A program made the translations under genes and the position numbers. A stretch of DNA of 7,321 nucleotides, from contig CAKUWD010000146.1 of the NCBI GenBank assembly GCA_934699065.1, positions 1 to 7,321 of the forward strand. The letters are read 5' to 3'. This DNA is from an uncultured Treponema sp. (GTDB lineage Bacteria > Spirochaetota > Spirochaetia > Treponematales > Treponemataceae). Below are positions 1 to 6,762 of this stretch, in pieces. The notes under the pieces are model-generated. The model was given only the letters and a program-made list of their open reading frames with translations. It was not told where the DNA came from and did not search any database. Numbering within the stretch: position 1 is the first letter of the stretch; every line of letters begins with the position of its first letter.

Positions 1-1
1 A

Positions 2-682
2 GATTTCACTTTATATGATGATAAAAAGTCTATGTATCAATCCCTTCTGAATCAAATACATAAAGATTTAACTCAGGAACAATTGATTCAAAGAGATATA
101 ATGATTATTGACATGGATACCTATAGCTATGGAGATAATGAACGATATTTATTATCACTGAAATATGATAATAATATGTTTGATGGTATTAGTATTCATA
201 CAGCTGGGGCCTCAACACCGGAAGATTTTTCTAGAGATGATTCTATTGTCTATAGTAGTATAAGAAGAGCAAAAGGAAACGAAGCGTTTATGGTTTATAT
301 TATAAATGCTCAGAATTGTATTTCAAACCTAACTAAACGAAGTGACAGAAATGCGTTATTTACTGCAATCACAAGAAGTAAAGGGTGGACAAGAGTTTTA
401 GGTTATGGGTCTGGTATGAAGGAATTATGTGAAGAATTCAAAAAAATAAAAGAGCATAATTATCAACTAGTATTTGATCCTTATCCAACAACCGAACAAC
501 AAGAACAATTGATAATAAATAATAGAGATGTATCTGATAAACAAGCCTCAAATATGAAAAAGTGGTTTGACAACATAAAAAAACAAGGCTTTTCTGAACG
601 TCAAATAATTCAGGATTTATTAAAAGAAAGTTCAAAAGAAGATATAATTAAAATTTTGGAAGAAATTCAGAATGACAAATAA
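2..682 (+). CDS. Superfamily 1 (UvrD-like) helicase, C-terminal part; 5' end outside the window
   Basis: The frame is open to the left edge, so this is the last 226 residues of a longer protein; the first ATG inside the window (position 32) is probably internal. Two C-terminal helicase motifs of the UvrD_C_2 kind are visible, counted from the first visible residue: a motif V-like stretch around residues 85-101 (IRRAKGNEAF followed by a hydrophobic strand) and motif VI around 120-133 (FTAITRSKGWTRVLG), which carries the arginine expected to contact ATP. Walker A and B would lie upstream and cannot be seen. The last 40 residues are charged and look helical, with a repeated 'KE-D/E-I-I' pattern, possibly a small protein-contact domain. 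The protein is expected to be a cytoplasmic ATP-driven DNA or RNA translocase. The stop overlaps the next gene by 11 bases, which points to coupled translation and a shared role. The helicase family is fairly sure; the substrate is unknown. Confidence 0.8.
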   Translation, partial: DFTLYDDKKSMYQSLLNQIHKDLTQEQLIQRDIMIIDMDTYSYGDNERYLLSLKYDNNMFDGISIHTAGASTPEDFSRDDSIVYSSIRRAKGNEAFMVYIINAQNCISNLTKRSDRNALFTAITRSKGWTRVLGYGSGMKELCEEFKKIKEHNYQLVFDPYPTTEQQEQLIINNRDVSDKQASNMKKWFDNIKKQGFSERQIIQDLLKESSKEDIIKILEEIQNDK

Positions 683-1325
683 AAAGTGTGGGAAACTTAT
701 AGAAGAAAATATAAAAAAAACTATTTCAAAACTGTACGAATTAGATTTTATACGTGACCAAAACGATATAATGTATGAATCAGGGAGTAATAACGAACTA
801 AAATTATCGTATAAACGAACTTTTGGTAGTATAAATTATTTATATGATAATAATATTAATTATTCAACACTGATTGATAAAATTCTTGAACAAAGGGATT
901 ATACGTTGTTGCTTTATGATAAGAGCATTATACAATATGAATTTATTATAAAAAATGGTGAAATTATAAAAGAGCGTTTGCTTTTTATAAAAAAGCACAA
1001 TAAAATCTGGCCGAAGAATGAGCTTAATAAATTTGATGGAGATGATGAAGATTGGTTTAATGACAATTTAGGTTTTCCAATTGTAATTAGAATTGATTAT
1101 GACAGTATTAATGCTCAACCAGTAATTCATCCAGATGTGCATCTTACACTTTCGAATCATGAATCTTGTAGAATTCCAGTAAAATCAATTATGCAAGTTT
1201 CAGAATTTATCCAATTTATTTTATTTAATTTCTATAATCAACAAATTCAAATCGAAAGAGATTATGCATTGCCAAATACAATCAAAAGAGAAGAAAAACG
1301 AATGATACATATTAATTGGGAGTAA
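672..1325 (+). CDS. DUF2290-like protein of unknown function
   Basis: This is a 217-residue soluble protein with no signal peptide or membrane segment. The most telling part is the C-terminal half: a strand ending IRIDYD (residues 139-144), then HPDVHLTLSNHESCRIPV (153-170), then a hydrophobic helix FIQFILFNFY (179-188). From memory this 'R-D ... HP-x-x-H ... CRIPV ... FI-x-FIL-x-NFY' layout is that of DUF2290, a family of about 200-230 residues with no established function; the assignment is by eye. The paired histidines and the cysteine could form a metal or catalytic site, but that is a guess. The ATG at 672 lies inside the end of the helicase gene and has a GGAAG ribosome site at 658-662, nine bases upstream, so the two genes are probably translated together and may form a pair. 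All nine glutamine codons are CAA, unlike the following gene. Confidence 0.75.
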   Translation: MTNKKCGKLIEENIKKTISKLYELDFIRDQNDIMYESGSNNELKLSYKRTFGSINYLYDNNINYSTLIDKILEQRDYTLLLYDKSIIQYEFIIKNGEIIKERLLFIKKHNKIWPKNELNKFDGDDEDWFNDNLGFPIVIRIDYDSINAQPVIHPDVHLTLSNHESCRIPVKSIMQVSEFIQFILFNFYNQQIQIERDYALPNTIKREEKRMIHINWE

Positions 1326-1329
1326 CATA

Positions 1330-3138
1330 ATGTCCGAAAAATACAGACCATGCGACTATACAGTTGAACAAATCTTAAACTTCATTAAATCAAATGAAAT
1401 TGCAATTCCGGAGATTCAGCGTCCGTTTGTATGGAAAGGAAAGCAGGTTAGAGATCTTATTGATTCTTTATATAAAGGATATCCAACTGGGTATCTGATT
1501 ATTTCTAAAAGTCCGGACTTAAAACTTAAAGATGGCAGTTTGGCTATTGGAAAGAAAATTATGATTGATGGCCAGCAGCGTGTAACTGCGATGATGACAG
1601 CTTTAAGCGGACTAGAAGTTTTCAATGCTGATTTTGAAAAGAAGCATATTGCAATTGCTTACAATCCTTTTGTTAAAAATGATGAAGAGTGTTTTGCTGT
1701 TCAGGACAATGCTATCTTAAAAGATAAAAAATGGATACCTGATGTATCTGAAATATTTAAGTCAGATTTCCGTTTACATAGATTCTTGAAAACATATTGT
1801 GAAGCAAATCCAGATATGGATGAAGATGAATTCGATGAAAAACTAACAAAACTTATAGACATTAAAAATCGTAAGCTTGGTGTAATTGAATTATTTGACA
1901 AAGAACTGAGCATTGATGAAGTAACAGAAATCTTTATCCGTATAAACAGTCAGGGAACAAAACTTAATCAGGCTGACTTTGCAATGAGCCGTATTGCTGC
2001 AAATGAATCGTATGGTGGAAATATGCTTCGTAAAGCAATAGACTATTTCTCACATCTCGCTGTTGATCCAAAATGGTATTCAGAAATGACAAAGGATGAA
2101 GAATTTGCAAGAACAGATTATGCTCCAAAATTAAAATGGCTCAAAGATGACAATGATGACATTTATGATCCTGATTATAGCGATATGCTACGTGTTGCAT
2201 TTATGTCACAGTATCCTCGTGGAAAAATGAAAGACTTGGTAAGCCTTTTGCAAGGTCGTGACTTTGAAACAAAAGATTTTAAGGAATCAATCGCAGAAGA
2301 TACATTCAAAAATCTTTCAAATGGTGTGCTTGATTACATGAACGAATATAACTTCAAACAGTTTGTTCTCGCAATTAAAGATGCCGGTTTTATTTCTAAA
2401 AAATTAATTACATCTGATATCACTCTAGATTTTGCATATACTCTTTATTTACGCTTGTTGAAAGATTCATCAATCGACAAAACAAAGGTAAAGAATTATG
2501 TTCAGCGCTGGTATGTAATGAGTACTTTGACAGGTCGTTATATTGCATCTCCAGAATCTGCAATGGATTTAGATTTGCGCCGTATTAAAGAAAAAGGATT
2601 TTTACCTTGGCTTGAAGAAGTAGAAAAAACTTTGTCTGATACATTCTGGGATGTTGAACTTTTGCAGAATCTTGAAACATCTTCGATAAACAGTCCATAT
2701 CTTTGTGTATTCTGGGCTGCTTCCTGCAGAGAAGGAAGTGATTCTTTATTCAATGAAGGTTCAAAGTTTTCAAATCTTATAACAACAATGGGGGATGTTC
2801 ATCATATCTTCCCAAAACAGTATTTGATTGATAACGGAATCAACGACAAAGCTAAATACAATCAGGTTGCAAACTTTACATATCTTGATACTCCAACAAA
2901 TATTGCAGTAGGTAAAGATGAACCAAGTAAATATTTTACTAAGGTCTTTGAACAATGTAAAACTGGTGAATATCATATAGGCAATCTCAAATCAGAAGAA
3001 GCCATTAAAAAGAATCTTGCAGATAACTGTGTTCCTGTTGAGATTAAAGATTGGACATTCAAAGATTATGAGAGTTTCTTAGTTCAGAGACGTAAGTTGA
3101 TGGCTGCTAAGATTAGGGCTTATTATGAAAAATTGTAA
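1330..3138 (+). CDS. DUF262-DUF1524 (HNH) protein, GmrSD/SspE-like nuclease
   Basis: The 602-residue protein has an N-terminal DUF262 domain. It shows IPEIQRPFVWKGKQVRDL (residues 26-43), YKGYPTGYLI (48-57), the DGQQR motif (80-84) and the later family signature EIFIRINSQGTKLNQADF (200-217). A helical middle region (about 230-450) leads to a DUF1524-type HNH nuclease: DVHHIFPK at 489-496 with the catalytic histidine pair, followed by NQVANFTYL (511-519) and TPTNIAVGKDEPSKYF (521-536). DUF262 is ParB/sulfiredoxin-like; in the GmrSD type IV restriction enzymes and in SspE, DGQQR supports nucleotide hydrolysis and the HNH domain nicks or cuts DNA, often in response to DNA modification. All visible key residues are present, so it is likely active. 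A GGGAG site at 1318-1322, inside the end of the previous gene, lies seven bases before the start. Whether it senses modified phage DNA or a host mark is not shown here. Confidence 0.92.
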   Translation: MSEKYRPCDYTVEQILNFIKSNEIAIPEIQRPFVWKGKQVRDLIDSLYKGYPTGYLIISKSPDLKLKDGSLAIGKKIMIDGQQRVTAMMTALSGLEVFNADFEKKHIAIAYNPFVKNDEECFAVQDNAILKDKKWIPDVSEIFKSDFRLHRFLKTYCEANPDMDEDEFDEKLTKLIDIKNRKLGVIELFDKELSIDEVTEIFIRINSQGTKLNQADFAMSRIAANESYGGNMLRKAIDYFSHLAVDPKWYSEMTKDEEFARTDYAPKLKWLKDDNDDIYDPDYSDMLRVAFMSQYPRGKMKDLVSLLQGRDFETKDFKESIAEDTFKNLSNGVLDYMNEYNFKQFVLAIKDAGFISKKLITSDITLDFAYTLYLRLLKDSSIDKTKVKNYVQRWYVMSTLTGRYIASPESAMDLDLRRIKEKGFLPWLEEVEKTLSDTFWDVELLQNLETSSINSPYLCVFWAASCREGSDSLFNEGSKFSNLITTMGDVHHIFPKQYLIDNGINDKAKYNQVANFTYLDTPTNIAVGKDEPSKYFTKVFEQCKTGEYHIGNLKSEEAIKKNLADNCVPVEIKDWTFKDYESFLVQRRKLMAAKIRAYYEKL

Positions 3139-3150
3139 TACTTTGTAGAT

Positions 3151-3154
3151 AAGG
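3151..3154 (+). promoter_or_regulatory. Weak, closely spaced ribosome-binding site
   Basis: AAGG ends only two bases before the ATG at 3157, closer than the usual five to ten. No better purine run is present in the 18-base gap after the preceding stop, and no other in-frame start lies between that stop and 3157. Initiation here may depend on ribosomes finishing the upstream gene. Confidence 0.35.
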
Positions 3155-3156
3155 AA

Positions 3157-4185
3157 ATGGGCCAAACACACTGGGATTCCAAATTTAACAACATACCGTT
3201 TATCTCACTATCAGAGGCAGATGTAATTGCTCTGATAAATAAAGCCTTGTCAGGAAATTCTGCCAGAACATCTACATACAAATTCGCTTTCTTTAAAGCG
3301 ATTCTGGATAATGTATTTAATGTTGATTTGGATACAATGTTTTTGAGTTACGACAGTATTGCAGTTCGCTTTACAGAGATTTACTGGAATCTTGTTTTAA
3401 AATTTCATCTAAAACAAATGATAGCTGTTACTTCAGGAAAGATTACTGCTGTTGAGCATGAGCTTTATGATTTTTGTGACAAATATGGTTTTAATTATTC
3501 CGAGAAAAATTTGATATTTCCATTTGAAAACTTAAATTCTGATTTACAATTAGAAATTACAAAAAAGATAAAAACTCAGATGATGAAAAATGTTGTTGGG
3601 GCTTTCTGCGGAGATACAGAAGATCAATTTTATCATTTCAATAAAACAGATAATAGCGAAGGAATAATTCTGAATCATGACGTATTCGAAGCGTTAGTTA
3701 AATACAAATCTGTATTTGAAAAGCAGAACTATTATGAATGGATAAAGTATCTGGAAAAGGCAAATTTGGAAGAAGATTCGTATGCACTTGCAAATAAACT
3801 TGATGCCTCAACAGAACGGCAGAATCTTTCTGGTTACAGAGATATTTTGATAGAATTCAATCAAACAAAATGCTTTTACTGTGGAAGACCACTTAAAGAA
3901 ACTTCAGATAATGCAAGTCCGGTAGATCACTTTATTCCTTGGAGTTTTGTAAAGGATGATAAACTTTGGAATTTTGTTTTGGCTTGTCCGCGCTGCAATA
4001 GTTCTAAGAGTAATATTCTCCCAGACAAAGGATATTTTACAGCAATAAAAGACCGAAACAGTAGATTATGCAATATGGAGCTTCCAATAGTAAAGCAGGA
4101 TTTCAAGAGTTATTCTTATTTCAAATTAGAAGAAATGTGGCACTCAGCTGTATTTAATGGTTTTGAAAGCGGATGGAGAGTGTAA
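3157..4185 (+). CDS. HNH endonuclease with uncharacterised N-terminal domain
   Basis: The protein has 342 residues. The C-terminal third holds a classical zinc-supported HNH fold: CFYCGRP (C239 and C242), PVDHFIPWS with D257-H258, WNFVLACPRCNSSKSN with N272, and the second cysteine pair C277 and C280 followed by N281 and K284. This is the full ββα-metal nuclease set, so DNA cutting or nicking is expected. Residues 1-230 match no family I can name. They are mostly helical and include TSTYKFAFFKAILD (38-51), a stretch I have the impression recurs in front of HNH domains in defence loci; it may recognise DNA or a partner. The frame is the same as that of the preceding DUF262 gene, separated by one TAA and 18 bases. 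Only two bases separate its stop codon from the next start. It is probably an effector nuclease of the same system, but a homing-type or accessory role cannot be excluded. Confidence 0.88.
   Translation: MGQTHWDSKFNNIPFISLSEADVIALINKALSGNSARTSTYKFAFFKAILDNVFNVDLDTMFLSYDSIAVRFTEIYWNLVLKFHLKQMIAVTSGKITAVEHELYDFCDKYGFNYSEKNLIFPFENLNSDLQLEITKKIKTQMMKNVVGAFCGDTEDQFYHFNKTDNSEGIILNHDVFEALVKYKSVFEKQNYYEWIKYLEKANLEEDSYALANKLDASTERQNLSGYRDILIEFNQTKCFYCGRPLKETSDNASPVDHFIPWSFVKDDKLWNFVLACPRCNSSKSNILPDKGYFTAIKDRNSRLCNMELPIVKQDFKSYSYFKLEEMWHSAVFNGFESGWRV
4175..4180 (+). promoter_or_regulatory. Ribosome-binding site fixing the helicase-nuclease start
   Basis: GGAGAG lies six bases before the ATG at 4187 and inside the end of the HNH gene. 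The earlier in-frame ATG at 4157 has no purine-rich site in front of it (the upstream bases are CAGCTGTATTTA). This supports 4187 as the true start and means that the upstream coding region carries the signal. Confidence 0.7.
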
Positions 4186-4186
4186 C

Positions 4187-6754
4187 ATGGACGAACTTCA
4201 CGATATCATTTTTGTTACAGATAAATACGGTAAAAGAAATAAAACAGATGATATAGTAAGATTACAACACGATCGAAATAAAGATGTTTATTTCATAACA
4301 TACAAAGATGGAAAAACATATCCTTGTAAAAGTTCAGATATTCAGATAATTAAGAATACGCTTAAAGATAAACAATCAGCATCTGTTTTTGATTATCTTA
4401 TTCAAATGGCCCAGTTTAGTGATATAAAAAATGATGATGGCCAGAATCTACTTGTAAAGAATCTTGTAAAATCTCGCTTTGTAAATGAGAATTCTGTTTT
4501 AGCAAAGTATCTGAATCCAAGTAAAGGAAGAACAGAAAAAGAAAGAATTAAATCACTTATTTTTCCTTTTGGTTGTAATAATAGTCAGTTCAAAGCAGTT
4601 TCGACTGCAATGAAAAATCAGATGAGTATTATTCAGGGCCCTCCTGGAACAGGTAAGACACAAACAATCTTAAACATTATTGCAAACTTATTGATGTACA
4701 ATAAAACGGTTCTCATTGTATCTAACAATAATGATGCTACAGCAAACGTTTATGAAAAGCTTTCATCTGAAAAATATGGATTTGGATTTATTTGTGCAAC
4801 ACACGGAAAGCGAGATAATATCGAAAAATTCTTACAGAATCAGCAACAGTTTTATCCAGAGTATTTAGCAAAATGGAAAAATCAACTTCCAACAATGTCT
4901 ATTCTTTTGGATGAAGAAATTAAACATCTTGGAAAATATTTTGAAGCGAATGAAAAGATTTCTTCAATTCATACAGAATTAGATTCATTACAAACAGAAA
5001 CTAGATATTTTGAAAAAGATTTACATGAGATTTACCCTAATAGAAGATTAAAGAATCAGCGTTCTTCTGTTTTGATGGATTTGTTACAAAATATACAGTT
5101 CATTTATTCTGAAAAAGAAAAGCTTGGTATATTTACAAAACTAAAATTAAGAACTAACTATAGTCTTGGTCCTGCAAAGTTTTGGCAGACAGAGCCTGAA
5201 AAAGTTATTGAAACGATTAAAGCAACATATTATCCACGTAAAAGAGAAGAATTAGAGAACGAATTATCTGATAATGAAAAAATAGTAAAGGGTTTTAATC
5301 CACAAGAAGTATATGATAAATGTCTGGTAACTTTACGTTCTGAGATTGCAAATAGATATTCCAAGAAAGTAGAAAGACCTCAATTCAAAGATGGAAAAGA
5401 AATCTATTTTAATCCGGCTGCATTTGCAAATGAATATCCAGTAATTCTGAGTACTACTTTCTCTTCAAGAGGAACAATAGGACAGGGGACGGAGTTCTTA
5501 TTTGATTATGTAATAATGGATGAAGCCTCTCAGGTTGATGTTGTTACTGGTGCTCTAGCATTATCTTGTGCAAAAAACGCTGTTATTGTTGGCGATAAGA
5601 TGCAGCTTCCAAATGTAATAGAAGAAAGCAAAAAAAAGACTGTTCAAGAATTGTTTGAGAAAACAGGACTGCAGGAAGGATATAATTATATAAACAGTTT
5701 CTTAGCATCTTTGGAGCTTGTGCTTCCAGATACACCACAAACTTTACTTCGCGAACATTACCGCTGCCATCCAAAAATTATCAATTTCTGTAATCAGCAG
5801 TTTTATGGTGGTAAACTTCTGATAATGACAGAAGACAAAGGCGAATCAGACGTCCTAGAGGCAATTAAGACTATTTCAGGTAATTTCTGTAAAGACCATT
5901 ACAACCAGAGACAGATTGATGTAATCAAAGACGAAATCCTTCCAAAGTACTCTGAAAAAGAGAAATCAAGTCTAGGAATTATTGCTCCATACAATAATCA
6001 AACTGACGCAATTAAAGCTCAATTGCCAGAAATAGATGCTGCTACGGTTCATAAATATCAAGGCCGTGAAAAAGACAATATCATTATTTCCACTGTTGAT
6101 AATGAAATTACTAGTTTTGCAGATGATGCAAACATGTTGAATGTTGCCATTTCTCGAGCAAAGAAGAAGCTTGCAATTGTTATTTCTGGAAATGAGCAGC
6201 CAGAAAACTCAAATCTTATGGCTTTGCTGAAATATATCCAGTATAACAATTTTACTGTCGAAGAAAGTAAAGTTAGTTCAATCTTTGATTTCTTTTATAC
6301 AAAACAGACTGAAGCGAAGTTCAAGTATTTGAAAGAATCTAAGAAAATTTCAAAATATGATTCTGAAAATGCAATGAACGAATTGCTTACACAAATATTT
6401 AAAGAGCCAAAATATTCTCGATTTAGTTTTGTTTTTGAAATGCCTTTGAAAGAAGTCGTGAATAAAAAGTTTTTGGGGCAGTTACCATCTGAGTTATCAG
6501 AATATGCAAATAGAAGCTGGTCTCACGTAGACTTTACAATTTTCAATAGAGTAACAAAGGCAATTTTATTTGGTATCGAAGTAGATGGTTATAACTATCA
6601 TAAAAAAGGAACAAAACAATCTACTCGAGATGAAAAGAAAAATCAGATATTTGATTTAATTGGAATATCTCTTCTTCGTTTGAGTACAAAAGGTTCTGGA
6701 GAGGAAACTAAAATAAAAAAGCAGTTGGATAAACATTTGGATGTGAGTTGTTAA
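4187..6754 (+). CDS. UPF1/Dna2-like superfamily 1 helicase fused to a C-terminal PD-(D/E)XK-like nuclease
   Basis: From the chosen start the protein has 855 residues. Residues 1-55 look like a small β-rich domain. The helicase core has NNSQFKAV (131-138, Q-motif), Walker A GPPGTGKTQT (151-160), Walker B IMDEASQVD (443-451), motif III GDKMQLP (469-475), REHYRCHPKIINF (522-534), IIAPYNNQTDAI (598-609), motif V HKYQGREKDNIIIS (622-635) and motif VI NVAISRAKKKLAIV (652-665). This is the AAA_11/AAA_12 type. The 280 residues between Walker A and B include a long charged helical insert (about 230-370), comparable to the stalk domain of Upf1-like enzymes. The C-terminus has HVDFTIF (D782), FGIEVDGYNYH (E798, D800), RDEKKNQIFD (814-823) and LLRL (829-832), the pattern of DUF2726/MTES_1575 nucleases in the Vsr-like part of the PD-(D/E)XK superfamily. 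ATP-driven unwinding linked to DNA cleavage is the likely activity. Confidence 0.92.
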   Translation: MDELHDIIFVTDKYGKRNKTDDIVRLQHDRNKDVYFITYKDGKTYPCKSSDIQIIKNTLKDKQSASVFDYLIQMAQFSDIKNDDGQNLLVKNLVKSRFVNENSVLAKYLNPSKGRTEKERIKSLIFPFGCNNSQFKAVSTAMKNQMSIIQGPPGTGKTQTILNIIANLLMYNKTVLIVSNNNDATANVYEKLSSEKYGFGFICATHGKRDNIEKFLQNQQQFYPEYLAKWKNQLPTMSILLDEEIKHLGKYFEANEKISSIHTELDSLQTETRYFEKDLHEIYPNRRLKNQRSSVLMDLLQNIQFIYSEKEKLGIFTKLKLRTNYSLGPAKFWQTEPEKVIETIKATYYPRKREELENELSDNEKIVKGFNPQEVYDKCLVTLRSEIANRYSKKVERPQFKDGKEIYFNPAAFANEYPVILSTTFSSRGTIGQGTEFLFDYVIMDEASQVDVVTGALALSCAKNAVIVGDKMQLPNVIEESKKKTVQELFEKTGLQEGYNYINSFLASLELVLPDTPQTLLREHYRCHPKIINFCNQQFYGGKLLIMTEDKGESDVLEAIKTISGNFCKDHYNQRQIDVIKDEILPKYSEKEKSSLGIIAPYNNQTDAIKAQLPEIDAATVHKYQGREKDNIIISTVDNEITSFADDANMLNVAISRAKKKLAIVISGNEQPENSNLMALLKYIQYNNFTVEESKVSSIFDFFYTKQTEAKFKYLKESKKISKYDSENAMNELLTQIFKEPKYSRFSFVFEMPLKEVVNKKFLGQLPSELSEYANRSWSHVDFTIFNRVTKAILFGIEVDGYNYHKKGTKQSTRDEKKNQIFDLIGISLLRLSTKGSGEETKIKKQLDKHLDVSC

Positions 6755-6762
6755 TTTAAAAA

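Noticed and set aside
489..560. Repeated AACAA/GAACAA triplets as a sequence repeat or array.
   Set aside because: They encode a short glutamine- and glutamate-rich stretch of the helicase tail and have no regular spacer structure.
438..635. A 65-codon minus-strand reading frame, and similar ones at 1416-1625, 1701-1913, 2538-2753, 2770-2976, 5583-5774 and 6058-6249.
   Set aside because: All lie wholly within well-supported + strand genes, have low-complexity or unremarkable translations and show no family motif.
32..682. The ATG at 32 as the true start of the first gene.
   Set aside because: The frame is open upstream to the window edge and the visible protein begins in the middle of a helicase, lacking Walker A and B, so the gene starts outside the window.
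4157..4186. The earlier ATG at 4157 as start of the helicase-nuclease gene.
   Set aside because: It would overlap the HNH gene by 29 bases and has no ribosome site, while 4187 has GGAGAG six bases upstream.
6755..6762. A terminator between the helicase-nuclease gene and the DnaJ-like gene.
   Set aside because: The gap is eight A/T bases with no room for a hairpin, so the genes are more likely co-transcribed.
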